From: Mycobacterium sp. 852014-52450_SCH5900713 | Lineage (GTDB): Bacteria; Actinomycetota; Actinomycetes; Mycobacteriales; Mycobacteriaceae | Length of the DNA: 64,000 bases | Direction: 5' to 3' | Assembly (NCBI RefSeq): GCF_001667075.1 | Contig: NZ_LZIL01000050.1 | Span: 124,001 to 188,000, forward strand | Notes under the pieces: generated by a model | Seen by the model: only the letters and a program-made list of their open reading frames with translations | What the model was told of the DNA's origin: nothing | Databases searched by the model: none | Shown here: one piece after another, positions 45,528 through 53,219 of the stretch | Layout: every line of letters begins with the position of its first letter | How positions within the stretch are numbered: the first letter of the stretch is position 1 | Translations under genes and position numbers: made by a program

Positions 45528-45980
45528 GTGACTTCTCACTATGAGACCGGCCCCGCGGCCGGCGAATACAGCGTCGAGGACGACAATCAGCTTCAACCGG
45601 AGGACACCCTGATAGACCGCGGCGTAGACGACATCCTCGACGAGGGGTATTCGCCACCCGAGCGGCCTTACGGACGAGGCGCATTCGGTCCGGGCGAGAC
45701 CATGGATCAGCTCCTCGCCGAGGAAGAGCCGGACCCGGCGGCACGCATCAATGTCGCGCTCGACGAAGCCGAGCAGCAACGCTCGGATGCATCCGAACGC
45801 GAGTGCGAATTCCCCCGGCGGCGCGAGGTGGGCCGCGCCCGAGCCGGCCGCCTCGTCGCGCCGGACGAGGGATTCGGCGGGGACTACGAGGATGAATTGG
45901 TCGCTTCGGACGTCGGGCTCGACGGGGGCGCAGCGTCCGCCGAGGAAGCCGCGATGCACGTCATCGAGGACGAGGACTGA
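45528..45980 (+). CDS. DUF5709-like acidic protein, 150 aa
   Basis: From a GTG at 45528 the protein is strongly acidic, with DTLIDRGVDDILDEGYSPPERP, GETMDQLLAEEEPD and a terminal SAEEAAMHVIEDED. These match the actinobacterial DUF5709 family of small, probably partly disordered proteins without known function. It follows the 141-residue hypothetical by about 95 bp on the same strand. Confidence 0.8.
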   Translation: MTSHYETGPAAGEYSVEDDNQLQPEDTLIDRGVDDILDEGYSPPERPYGRGAFGPGETMDQLLAEEEPDPAARINVALDEAEQQRSDASERECEFPRRREVGRARAGRLVAPDEGFGGDYEDELVASDVGLDGGAASAEEAAMHVIEDED

Positions 45981-46189
45981 CCGAACGGGCGAGTCCGGCG
46001 GCTAGCTCGTGACTACTTCGCCGGCTGACACCCAACCGCGCTGAGCGACCACTACCGTGGACGAAGGCATGGAAGGGCACCGGTCGCCATGAGCGGACCG
46101 GCTACACTCACGGCGCAGGACGCTGGACGCACCTTCTGAACGCCTTCACGGACGCGACCCGGGTGCGGTCGGGTGTTCGCAGACGGCCC

Positions 46190-46262
46190 GCCCTCGTAGC
46201 TCAGGGGATAGAGCACGGCTCTCCTAAAGCCGGTGTCGCAGGTTCGAATCCTGCCGGGGGCA
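46190..46262 (+). tRNA. tRNA-Arg (anticodon CCT)
   Basis: A 73-nt cloverleaf: acceptor GCCCTCG pairs with CGGGGGC (one G-U), D-arm GCTCAGGGGATAGAGC, anticodon stem CGGCT/AGCCG with loop CTCCTAA giving CCT, and T-arm GCAGG-TTCGAAT-CCTGC. Discriminator A; CCA is not encoded. It decodes AGG. Confidence 0.97.
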
Positions 46263-46263
46263 C

Positions 46264-46497
46264 TCAGGGTCTAATCCCGTAACCCTCGCCGTCGTCAGCC
46301 AGGTAGGTGACGTCGTACCAGCGTCGAGGCGGTTGGGCGCCGGTGTCGTACTCCTCGGTGGCGGTTGCCCGCTCCAGCCGAACATCCGTCAAAAGCGGAT
46401 TGTGCACGCGGATATAGTCTTCGAGCTCAGCAAGCAGCGCATCGCCCGTCAGTGTCACGTCCGCGAGCGCCTTTGCTTCACGCTTCGCCCAACTCAC
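46264..46497 (-). CDS. Small hypothetical protein, 77 aa, abutting tRNA-Arg
   Basis: From a GTG at 46497 the frame encodes a mixed helical/beta peptide: AKREAKALADVTLTGDALL, then RRWYDVTYLADDGEGYG. Its stop lies one base beyond the 3' end of the tRNA on the opposite strand. I recognise no family. The composition looks protein-like, and placement at a tRNA end may mark an old integration site. Confidence 0.5.
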   Translation of the reverse strand: MSWAKREAKALADVTLTGDALLAELEDYIRVHNPLLTDVRLERATATEEYDTGAQPPRRWYDVTYLADDGEGYGIRP

Positions 46498-46543
46498 GCG
46501 TACATATTGCCCCGGCCGTCGCGGCCGGCGCCGTCGCGCTGGG

Positions 46544-46684
46544 TTATGTCGCCATCCGCCCGTCGAGCATGATGCCGAGCCGGACGGCGCCGTCGCGGCG
46601 GCGCACGCCCTCGATGCGGATCTCGATGTCTGGCCGCCGCGGCTTGCCGGCGGTCGACGTGGCCGGGTTCTCGAAAGTGATCAT
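46544..46684 (-). CDS. Small hypothetical protein, 46 aa
   Basis: The ATG at 46684 is preceded by AGAGGAG and GAGG, a strong ribosome site, and the frame ends with TAA. The basic peptide begins MITFENPATSTAGKPRRPD and continues with an amphipathic beta-like stretch IEIRIEGVRRR. No family recognised. It lies 46 bp upstream of the 77-residue gene on the same strand, so the two may be one transcript. Confidence 0.55.
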   Translation of the reverse strand: MITFENPATSTAGKPRRPDIEIRIEGVRRRDGAVRLGIMLDGRMAT

Positions 46685-46768
46685 CCTCGATCTCCTCTCT
46701 CGCTAGGCCCCCGATTCATCCAGGGTGCGCCTGCTTTACCGACTATTGGGGGTGCGACACGATCACGA

Positions 46769-48247
46769 TTAGGGCAAGACGGTGTGCATCAGCATCACGT
46801 CGTATGCCGACCACAGCGACAGGTTGAAGTACAGGTCCCGCCCCGACGACCAGGGATGAATCATCGGCGCATAGATGCCGCCGGGCATCGAGAAGGACGA
46901 CACGAGCGGTTGCTCGGGGCTCCACGGCCCCTGCGGTGCCGGCGCGGTGCGTGCGACCACGTCGTTGCTGCCACCGTTGGTGTAGAGCACCAGGTATTGC
47001 TTGAGATAGCTGTTGTATTGGGCCGACATTTCGCCCACCGGGCCCGGGAAGATCGGCGTCGCCGCGCCCGGGTTGTTGGGCACCCAGCGGCCGCCGTTGT
47101 CGCCGTTCCAGTACTGGTACTTGGTGAGGTCGGGCAACTGCCCCGGCGGCACCCGCGACAGGAACGCCGCGCCGCCACGTCCCGATGGGGTCCCGAATTG
47201 ATACAGGTAACCGTCATTGCCCTTCATGAAGGCGCCCATTTGGAAGTTTTCGTTACCGGGGGTGAACCCGGCTCCCGGAATGGCGTCCGCGGAGGCCGTG
47301 CGGATCGAGGTGGGGAAAATCCCCCAGTTCTGGCCGTTGTCGTTGGACCGCGCGATCGCCGAGTAGTTCGTGCTCCATTCGCCGTCTCGGCCCCACTGCC
47401 GGATCGACATGTAGCTCATGTACTGCGTCCTGCCGATCGAGATGCCGGCGGTCGGAATGATCCCCGTCTCGTGGGCGGCCTTGTGGATGGTGTTGACGAC
47501 CTGCTTGGACAGGCTCGGCGCCCACACCGGTGAACCGGAGTACCGGTCGTTAGGGACGCCCTCCGCGATGTGGATTCCATGCGACAGATCCCGGTCCGAG
47601 CTGCGGAACAGCGTGTTGTAGCGCCACTGTTGACCCTTGACCTTGCAATAGCCGAAGGTGTCGCCGAAGGCCATTAGGACCTGACGGTTCCCGGGATCCC
47701 CGTTGTCCCAAGCGATACCGAGGTCGGTGCCGGAAATGCTGAAACGCTGCAGCGTCTTGTTCGGACCGTCGGGTCCGGTCACCCAGTCGACCAGCGAGGT
47801 GGGCGCCCCGGCAATCGAGACCGGCGGCGCCTCCGCCGGCGGCTGCGGCGGCGGGACGGGGGCCGCGTTGGGCTGCAGCTGACCGGCGTTGGGCGGTTGC
47901 GGCAGACCGGGGACGGGAGGATTCGGCCCGGGCGGAAGAACCTCCGCTTGCGGTCTCATCGGCGCGGCCTGCCGAGGGACCGCCGGCTTGAGGAATGAGG
48001 AGATCAGCGGTCCCAGCCTGGGCAGCGGCGCCTGGTCATTGGTGTGGGTGGGTCTGCGCCCGGTGGGCGGTTGGACGACCGGCTGCGGTGCGGGCATCGC
48101 CGGCTGCGCGGCGGGCGGTTCCACATTCGCTTCGGGCGCTCCGCACGGGGTGGCATTGGCCGCTGGCGCCGGGCCGACCACGTAGACGAGTCCGACAGCG
48201 GCCGCCGACGCCATCGATAGCGACACACTTCGAAGAATCGCCGACAT
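46769..48247 (-). CDS. Secreted DUF4185 protein, probable GH183-type endo-D-arabinanase, with proline-rich linker
   Basis: A signal peptide (hydrophobic to about residue 30, cleavage after ANA) is followed by a long Pro/Ala/Gln-rich linker (about 35-145). The DUF4185 beta-propeller-like domain comes next (about 150-492), with LGIAWDNGDPGNRQVLMAFGDTFG, SGSPVWAPSLS, FQMGAFMKGNDGYLY and YNSYLKQYLVLYTNGG. DUF4185 proteins have been assigned to GH183, endo-acting D-arabinanases of mycobacterial arabinogalactan and lipoarabinomannan. A role in cell-wall remodelling is therefore likely. The proline linker could span the peptidoglycan. Confidence 0.82.
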   Translation of the reverse strand: MSAILRSVSLSMASAAAVGLVYVVGPAPAANATPCGAPEANVEPPAAQPAMPAPQPVVQPPTGRRPTHTNDQAPLPRLGPLISSFLKPAVPRQAAPMRPQAEVLPPGPNPPVPGLPQPPNAGQLQPNAAPVPPPQPPAEAPPVSIAGAPTSLVDWVTGPDGPNKTLQRFSISGTDLGIAWDNGDPGNRQVLMAFGDTFGYCKVKGQQWRYNTLFRSSDRDLSHGIHIAEGVPNDRYSGSPVWAPSLSKQVVNTIHKAAHETGIIPTAGISIGRTQYMSYMSIRQWGRDGEWSTNYSAIARSNDNGQNWGIFPTSIRTASADAIPGAGFTPGNENFQMGAFMKGNDGYLYQFGTPSGRGGAAFLSRVPPGQLPDLTKYQYWNGDNGGRWVPNNPGAATPIFPGPVGEMSAQYNSYLKQYLVLYTNGGSNDVVARTAPAPQGPWSPEQPLVSSFSMPGGIYAPMIHPWSSGRDLYFNLSLWSAYDVMLMHTVLP

Positions 48248-48782
48248 CTAACACCTTTCGAGCTGCGGGGACACCGCATTGACGTCCGTAGTTGGCTCAT
48301 GTGACGATAGTGATTGGCGCGACTGTTGTGACTAGTGATGCGGCGATAGGTACGCATCCGTGACCGTGTCGAAACCCACCTCGGCGGGGTAGCCCTTCGG
48401 CACCCGCGGTGCCTGCCGCAGGCGCCCCGCAAGTGTTGGCCCGCCGGTGGCAACGAGCCAACCCGGCCGTCGAAGGACGCGTCCGCACGCGTCCGATTCG
48501 CAGTGACGGGTGCGGCCCCCAAACCGTCGTGCAAGACGCCGGAGACAAACCCGAAGACCGCAAAATGTTTTCGCCCTCACTCGATGAGGTTGAGTTCCGC
48601 ATGTTTGTCTGCCGCCGTACGGGGCAATGTTTCATGAGAGGCGAACGCGTCGGCCGGCCTTCGCGTACGCCTAGGTCCCGTCGGTTCAGCCCGAGAGCCG
48701 ACGGGGCCGCCCCAATTTCGGGCACGTTTTCGACCGCAACCGCCCGCGATACGCCTGAACCACGAGGTTTTCCAGGAGTACC
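48248..48782. other. Noncoding region between divergent DUF4185 and thiolase genes
   Basis: I see no supported gene. It should hold promoters for both flanking genes. The stretch 48540-48650 is locally less GC-rich, and a GGCACCCGCGGTGCC hairpin lies near 48400. Confidence 0.4.
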
Positions 48783-50018
48783 GTGCGGCGTATGGATGAC
48801 TCGGCGGGTGTGTGGATCCTGGGCGGTTGGCAAACCGATTTCGCCCGCAACCTCACCAAGGAGGGCCGCGACTTCGCCGACCTGACCGCGGAGGTAGTCC
48901 AGGGCACGCTCGCCGCGGCCAAGGTGAACCCAGCCGACATCCAAGTGGTCCACGTCGCGAACGCCTTCGGGGAGATGTTCGCCGGCCAGGGCCACCTCGG
49001 GGCGATGCCGGCCACTGTCTGCGCCGGCCTCTGGGACGCTCCGGCCTCCCGCCACGAGGCGGCGTGCGCGTCCGGCAGCGTCGCGACGCTGTCGGCGATG
49101 GCCGACCTGCGGTCGGGCGCCTACGACACCGCACTGGTGGTGGGGATCGAGCTCGAGAAGACGGTGCCCGGCGACACCGCGGCCCAGCACCTGGGTGCGG
49201 CCGCCTGGACGGGCCACGAGGGCGCCGACGCGCGTTACCTGTGGCCGTCGATGTTCGCCCAAGTCGCCGACGAATACGACCGGCGCTACGGCTTGGACGA
49301 CGCACACCTGCGGGCGATCGCGCAGCTGAACTTCGCCAACGCGCGGCGTAACCCCAACGCCCAGACACGTGGATGGACGGTCCCCGACCCCATCACGGAC
49401 GACGACGCCACCAATCCGATCACCGAGGGCCGGTTGCGGCGCTTCGACTGCAGCCAAATGACCGACGGCGCAGCAGGATTGGTTTTGGTCGGCGACGCCT
49501 ACCTGCGCGAGCATCCCGGCGCGCGCCCGATCGGGCGCATCGAGGGCTGGGGGCACCGAACGGTGGGGCTGGGTCTGCGGCAGAAGCTGGACCGAGCCGT
49601 CGACGACCCCTACGTCCTTCCGCACGTACGGGCCGCGGTGCACGACGCGCTGCGCCGCGCCCGGCTGACACTGGACCACCTCGACGGGTACGAGGTACAC
49701 GACTGCTTCACCCCCAGCGAGTATCTGGCCATCGACCACATCGGGCTGACCGGCCCCGGTGAGTCGTGGAAGGCCATCGAAAACGGTGAGATCGAGATCG
49801 GCGGCCGGCTGCCGATCAACCCCAGCGGCGGACTGATCGGCGGCGGCCATCCGGTCGGGGCGTCCGGCGTGCGCATGCTGCTCGACGCGGCCAAGCAGGT
49901 CAGCGGCGCTGCCGGGGAGTATCAGGTCGAGGGCGCCAAGACGTTCGGCACCCTTAACTTCGGCGGCAGCACCGCCACCACGGTGAGTTTCGTTGTCAGC
50001 ACAGCAGAAAGCGTGTGA
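48783..50018 (+). CDS. SCP2-type thiolase / lipid-transfer protein (Rv0914c-like)
   Basis: A 411-residue SCP2-thiolase: nucleophilic Cys95 in EAACASGSVA, the HDCFTPSEYLA motif and the C-terminal GGGHPVGASGVRM loop. Both catalytic His/Cys regions are intact, so it may perform thiolysis or retro-aldol cleavage of CoA esters, as Ltp-type proteins do in sterol side-chain degradation. AGGAG precedes the GTG at 48783 by 4 nt; an ATG at 48792 is an alternative. It is one base upstream of the carotenoid-oxygenase gene, forming an operon. Confidence 0.92.
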   Translation: MRRMDDSAGVWILGGWQTDFARNLTKEGRDFADLTAEVVQGTLAAAKVNPADIQVVHVANAFGEMFAGQGHLGAMPATVCAGLWDAPASRHEAACASGSVATLSAMADLRSGAYDTALVVGIELEKTVPGDTAAQHLGAAAWTGHEGADARYLWPSMFAQVADEYDRRYGLDDAHLRAIAQLNFANARRNPNAQTRGWTVPDPITDDDATNPITEGRLRRFDCSQMTDGAAGLVLVGDAYLREHPGARPIGRIEGWGHRTVGLGLRQKLDRAVDDPYVLPHVRAAVHDALRRARLTLDHLDGYEVHDCFTPSEYLAIDHIGLTGPGESWKAIENGEIEIGGRLPINPSGGLIGGGHPVGASGVRMLLDAAKQVSGAAGEYQVEGAKTFGTLNFGGSTATTVSFVVSTAESV

Positions 50019-50019
50019 C

Positions 50020-51534
50020 ATGGACGTTGAGATCGTCGGCAAGTTCCTGTCCACCCTGCCCGAAGACGACGACCACCCGTACCGGACCGGACCGTGGCGT
50101 CCCCAGACCACCGAGTGGGACGCCGACGACCTCACCGCCGTGGAAGGGGAACTCCCCCGCGACCTGGACGGCATCTACCTGCGGAACACCGAGAATCCGC
50201 TGCACCCGGCGCTGAAGACGTATCACCCATTCGACGGCGACGGCATGCTGCACATGGTCGGCTTCCGTGACGGAAAGGCCTTCTACCGCAACCGCTTTAT
50301 CCGTACCGACGGCTTCCTGGCGGAGAACGAAGCCGGGGGGCCGCTGTGGCCGGGGCTGGCCGAGCCGGTGCAATTGGCCAGGCGCGAGCAGGGGTGGGGT
50401 GCCCGTACCCGGATGAAAGACGCCTCGAGCACCGACGTCATCGTACACCGGGGCGTCGCACTGACCAGCTTCTACCAATGCGGCGACCTCTACCGGGTCA
50501 ATCCGTACTCGGGCGAGACCCTGGGCAAGGAGAGCTGGAACGGGCGCTTCCCGACCGATTGGGGTGTGTCCGCGCACCCGAAGGTGGACAGCAAAACCGG
50601 TGAACTGCTGTTCTTCAACTACAGCAAGCGGGAGCCGTACATGCGCTACGGCGTGGTCGACGAGAACAGCGAGTTGGTCCACTACGTGGACATCCCGCTG
50701 CCCGGACCGCGGCTGCCGCATGACATGGCGTTCACCGAAAACTACGTGATTCTCAACGACTTCCCGCTGTTCTGGGACCCCGCCCTGCTCGAGCACGACG
50801 TGCACCTGCCGCGCTTCTATCCCGATATTCCATCGCGGTTCGCGATCCTCCCGCGCCGCGGGGGAACTGGTGACATCCGGTGGTTCGAGGCGGACCCGAC
50901 GTTCGTGTTGCACTTCGTCAACGCCTACGAGGACGGTGACGAGATCGTCCTGGACGGTTTCTTCGAGGGCGATCCCTCCCCGCTGGACACGGGCGGGTCG
51001 AAGTGGGACAAGCTGTTTCGGTTCCTGGGGCTCGATCGCCTCCAGTCGCGGCTGCACCGTTGGCGTTTCAACCTGGCCACCGGGGCGGTGCGGGAAGAGC
51101 GGCTGTCGGAGTCCATCACAGAGTTCGGCACCATCAACCCGGACTATGCCGCGGGCGACTACCGATACGCCTATGCCGCCACCGGCAAGCCGGGCTGGTT
51201 CTTGTTCGACGGGCTGGTCAAACACGACCTGCGCACCGGAAACCAACAGGAATTCCGCTTCGGCGACGGCGTCTATGGAAGCGAAACGGCAATGGCGCCA
51301 CGCGTCGGCGCCACCGGTGAGGACGACGGTTACCTGGTCAGCCTCACCACCGACATGAACACCGACGCCTCCTATTGCGTGATCTTCGACGCCGCCCGGA
51401 TCGCCGATGGCCCGGTGTGCAAACTTCAACTGCCGGAGCGTATTTCGAGCGGAACCCATTCGACGTGGGCACCCGGCCACCAGCTGCGGCGCTGGGATAC
51501 CACCGATTCGGCGGCAAGCGCGGTCGGGTTGTGA
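50020..51534 (+). CDS. Carotenoid cleavage oxygenase-family dioxygenase (Rv0913c-like)
   Basis: Non-haem Fe(II) enzymes of this family split C=C bonds of carotenoids, apocarotenoids or stilbenes. The 504 residues show four candidate iron-ligand histidines in SAHPKVD, LPHDMAFTEN, FVLHFVNAYE and SSGTHSTWAPG, in family order along the seven-bladed propeller. The start (ATG 50020) lies one base after the thiolase stop and its stop overlaps the VOC gene, so three genes are coupled. Confidence 0.92.
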   Translation: MDVEIVGKFLSTLPEDDDHPYRTGPWRPQTTEWDADDLTAVEGELPRDLDGIYLRNTENPLHPALKTYHPFDGDGMLHMVGFRDGKAFYRNRFIRTDGFLAENEAGGPLWPGLAEPVQLARREQGWGARTRMKDASSTDVIVHRGVALTSFYQCGDLYRVNPYSGETLGKESWNGRFPTDWGVSAHPKVDSKTGELLFFNYSKREPYMRYGVVDENSELVHYVDIPLPGPRLPHDMAFTENYVILNDFPLFWDPALLEHDVHLPRFYPDIPSRFAILPRRGGTGDIRWFEADPTFVLHFVNAYEDGDEIVLDGFFEGDPSPLDTGGSKWDKLFRFLGLDRLQSRLHRWRFNLATGAVREERLSESITEFGTINPDYAAGDYRYAYAATGKPGWFLFDGLVKHDLRTGNQQEFRFGDGVYGSETAMAPRVGATGEDDGYLVSLTTDMNTDASYCVIFDAARIADGPVCKLQLPERISSGTHSTWAPGHQLRRWDTTDSAASAVGL

Positions 51535-52016
51535 TGGCCGTCCAGCATCCCCGCCGCACCACGCACTGGCCGGCACAGCTGGCGTCGCTCGGCGGCATTC
51601 GCTTCGCGCGCCGGTCGGCGAACTTCCACGAGACGGTGCGGTTCTACCGCGAGCTGGTGGGCTTGCCGCTCTTCGAGACCTTCGGTGACAGCTACGGCAG
51701 CAACGGCGCCATCTTCGGCCTGCCCAGCTGGAACCTGACCCTGGAGATCGTGGAATCCGTCGAGCCCGTCGCCGTGGACCACCACGAACAGTTGTGCCTG
51801 TACTTCCCCGACCAGCAGGCGCAACAGGCGGCGATCGCCCGGCTGCAAGCGGCGGGGGTCGAACCCGTCGAACAGCATCCGTACTGGGCGGCGACGGGCG
51901 CCGTCACCTACCGCGACCCCGACGGTCGCGAAATCGTGTTCGCGCCCTTCGTGTTCGGCGTCAACGAGCCGAGCGACAGCTCGACCTCGGGAACGCACGA
52001 GTTCCCTTCGCCCTGA
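51534..52016 (+). CDS. Glyoxalase/VOC-superfamily protein
   Basis: A 160-residue vicinal-oxygen-chelate protein: IRFARRSANFHETVRFYREL, NGAIFGLPSWNLTLEI and GAVTYRDPDGREIVFAPF. These provide paired beta-alpha-beta-beta-beta modules with a terminal Glu typical of the metal site. The ATG overlaps the carotenoid-oxygenase stop by one base (TGATG). It may process or isomerise the aldehyde product, which is inference from the operon. Confidence 0.87.
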   Translation: MAVQHPRRTTHWPAQLASLGGIRFARRSANFHETVRFYRELVGLPLFETFGDSYGSNGAIFGLPSWNLTLEIVESVEPVAVDHHEQLCLYFPDQQAQQAAIARLQAAGVEPVEQHPYWAATGAVTYRDPDGREIVFAPFVFGVNEPSDSSTSGTHEFPSP

Positions 52017-52020
52017 GGTC

Positions 52021-52455
52021 TCAGCGGCCGGACCGACCAGAAGCCAGGGCCGCGATGACCGCCGCAACCGAGCAGACCACCGCACAGACCGCCGCGACCG
52101 CGCCGACATACAGGCCATATTGAGCCGATACCGGCGGATTCACGTTGAGCTTGTAGTACCACGCCGTCAGCGCGACAATCAACAGCGAAATCACCAGCGC
52201 GCCAACCGAAGCGAGCCTGACCGACAGTCCGCGGCCGACCATCGCCCCCGTAACCAACAGCGCGGAGGACAGCAGCACGATGAGCTGGCCCGCGCCGAAC
52301 CCCCGCGGCAGTTCCAAGTTCCCGTGGGCGCCCCCAATGGCGTTTGCCCAGCCTCCGCCGTTGACCGCCGTCGTCAACCACGGCAGCCAGGCGCTGGCCG
52401 AAATCACCAACGCGAAGAGCGCCACCAGCCAACCAGGGCGCAGCCGGCGAGTCAT
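52021..52455 (-). CDS. Small four-pass membrane protein (Rv0912-like)
   Basis: A 144-residue protein with four hydrophobic spans (about 8-28, 57-76, 80-100, 112-138) and a WLPWLTTAVNGGGWANAIGG extracellular loop after the first. It is convergent with the VOC gene (4 bp apart). Function unknown; position and design match Rv0912. Confidence 0.83.
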   Translation of the reverse strand: MTRRLRPGWLVALFALVISASAWLPWLTTAVNGGGWANAIGGAHGNLELPRGFGAGQLIVLLSSALLVTGAMVGRGLSVRLASVGALVISLLIVALTAWYYKLNVNPPVSAQYGLYVGAVAAVCAVVCSVAAVIAALASGRSGR

Positions 52456-52515
52456 GCAAGCGAGATTAGCCGACGCGGGACCGACCTCGGCGCCGTCATG
52501 CTCGCGTGGCGGCGG

Positions 52516-52986
52516 TCAGCGACGACCGCCGGAGCCGTTCATCCCTGGGTCGGGGCGGGTGAATACCGTGACGAAGTTCTGCAGCGACATGTCGATGTCG
52601 CCACGCAGCGCGGCGGCGACGATCATGCCGATCGGTCCGAACAGGGCGGGGCCGCCGAGGTGGACGTCGAAGCTGACGACCGAGCCTTCTTCCGCGGGCT
52701 GAACTTTGGCCATCAGCTTGACCTTGACGCCGCCGACGCCTTCACCGTTGAGCGTCATGCCTTCCGGCGGCTTGTAGCGCACGACCGTCCACCTGATCCG
52801 GTTGTACATGCCCTTGACTTCGACGATCGACTCCACGACCGTGCCCTTGTCGATGTCGTCGGGCAGTTTGCTGCGCCATACCCGATGGATGGTCAGCCAA
52901 TCCTTGTAGCGGGACAGGTCGGAGGCATGCTTCCAGGCCACCTCGGGTGGCAGCGGGACGTCGATGGATCCGGAGAGTTTCGCCAT
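52516..52986 (-). CDS. SRPBCC-fold protein (Rv0910-like, putative toxin partner)
   Basis: The 156-residue START/polyketide-cyclase-like fold shows MAKLSGSIDVPLPPEVAWKH, YKDWLTIHRVWR and VQPAEEGSVVSFDVHLGG. Rv0910 was listed as the toxin of a pair with Rv0909; the fold itself suggests binding of a hydrophobic ligand. It starts 4 bp after the Rv0909-like gene, so the pair is an operon. The last residues GMNGSGGRR are disordered. Confidence 0.88.
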   Translation of the reverse strand: MAKLSGSIDVPLPPEVAWKHASDLSRYKDWLTIHRVWRSKLPDDIDKGTVVESIVEVKGMYNRIRWTVVRYKPPEGMTLNGEGVGGVKVKLMAKVQPAEEGSVVSFDVHLGGPALFGPIGMIVAAALRGDIDMSLQNFVTVFTRPDPGMNGSGGRR

Positions 52987-52990
52987 GAGC

Positions 52991-53179
52991 TCAGTTCTGG
53001 TCGTCGCCTTTAGTCGCGGACTCGGCCGCTTTTTTGGCCTCTTCTTGCACTTTGTGGATGGTGTCGGAGTACTTCCCCTGCGTCTTCTCGTCGACGAATT
53101 CGCCGGCCTTGTCGATCGCGGTTCCGACCTTGTCGGCGTTCTGCGACAAAAGGTCTTTGGCCTTGTCCAGGAATCCCAT
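52991..53179 (-). CDS. Small helical protein (Rv0909-like, putative antitoxin)
   Basis: A 62-residue, highly charged helical protein beginning [20 protein letters not shown], with [20 protein letters not shown] in its second half. Such proteins are annotated as Rv0909-type antitoxins and also resemble stress-related CsbD-like helices. It precedes its SRPBCC partner by 4 bp. The toxin-antitoxin label is prediction, not shown here. Confidence 0.88.
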   Translation of the reverse strand: MGFLDKAKDLLSQNADKVGTAIDKAGEFVDEKTQGKYSDTIHKVQEEAKKAAESATKGDDQN

Positions 53180-53219
53180 GTACCCGTCCTTTCCCCGCCG
53201 AAATCCTACTTGGCGGCCG

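Noticed and set aside
46190..46700. Prophage or integrative element at tRNA-Arg
   Set aside because: No integrase, att repeat or phage gene visible; only two small unknown genes, so recorded as a weak finding instead.
48297..50174. Long minus-strand frame of 625 codons opposite the thiolase
   Set aside because: Antisense to a gene with clear catalytic motifs; low-complexity Arg/Val/Gly/Asp composition.
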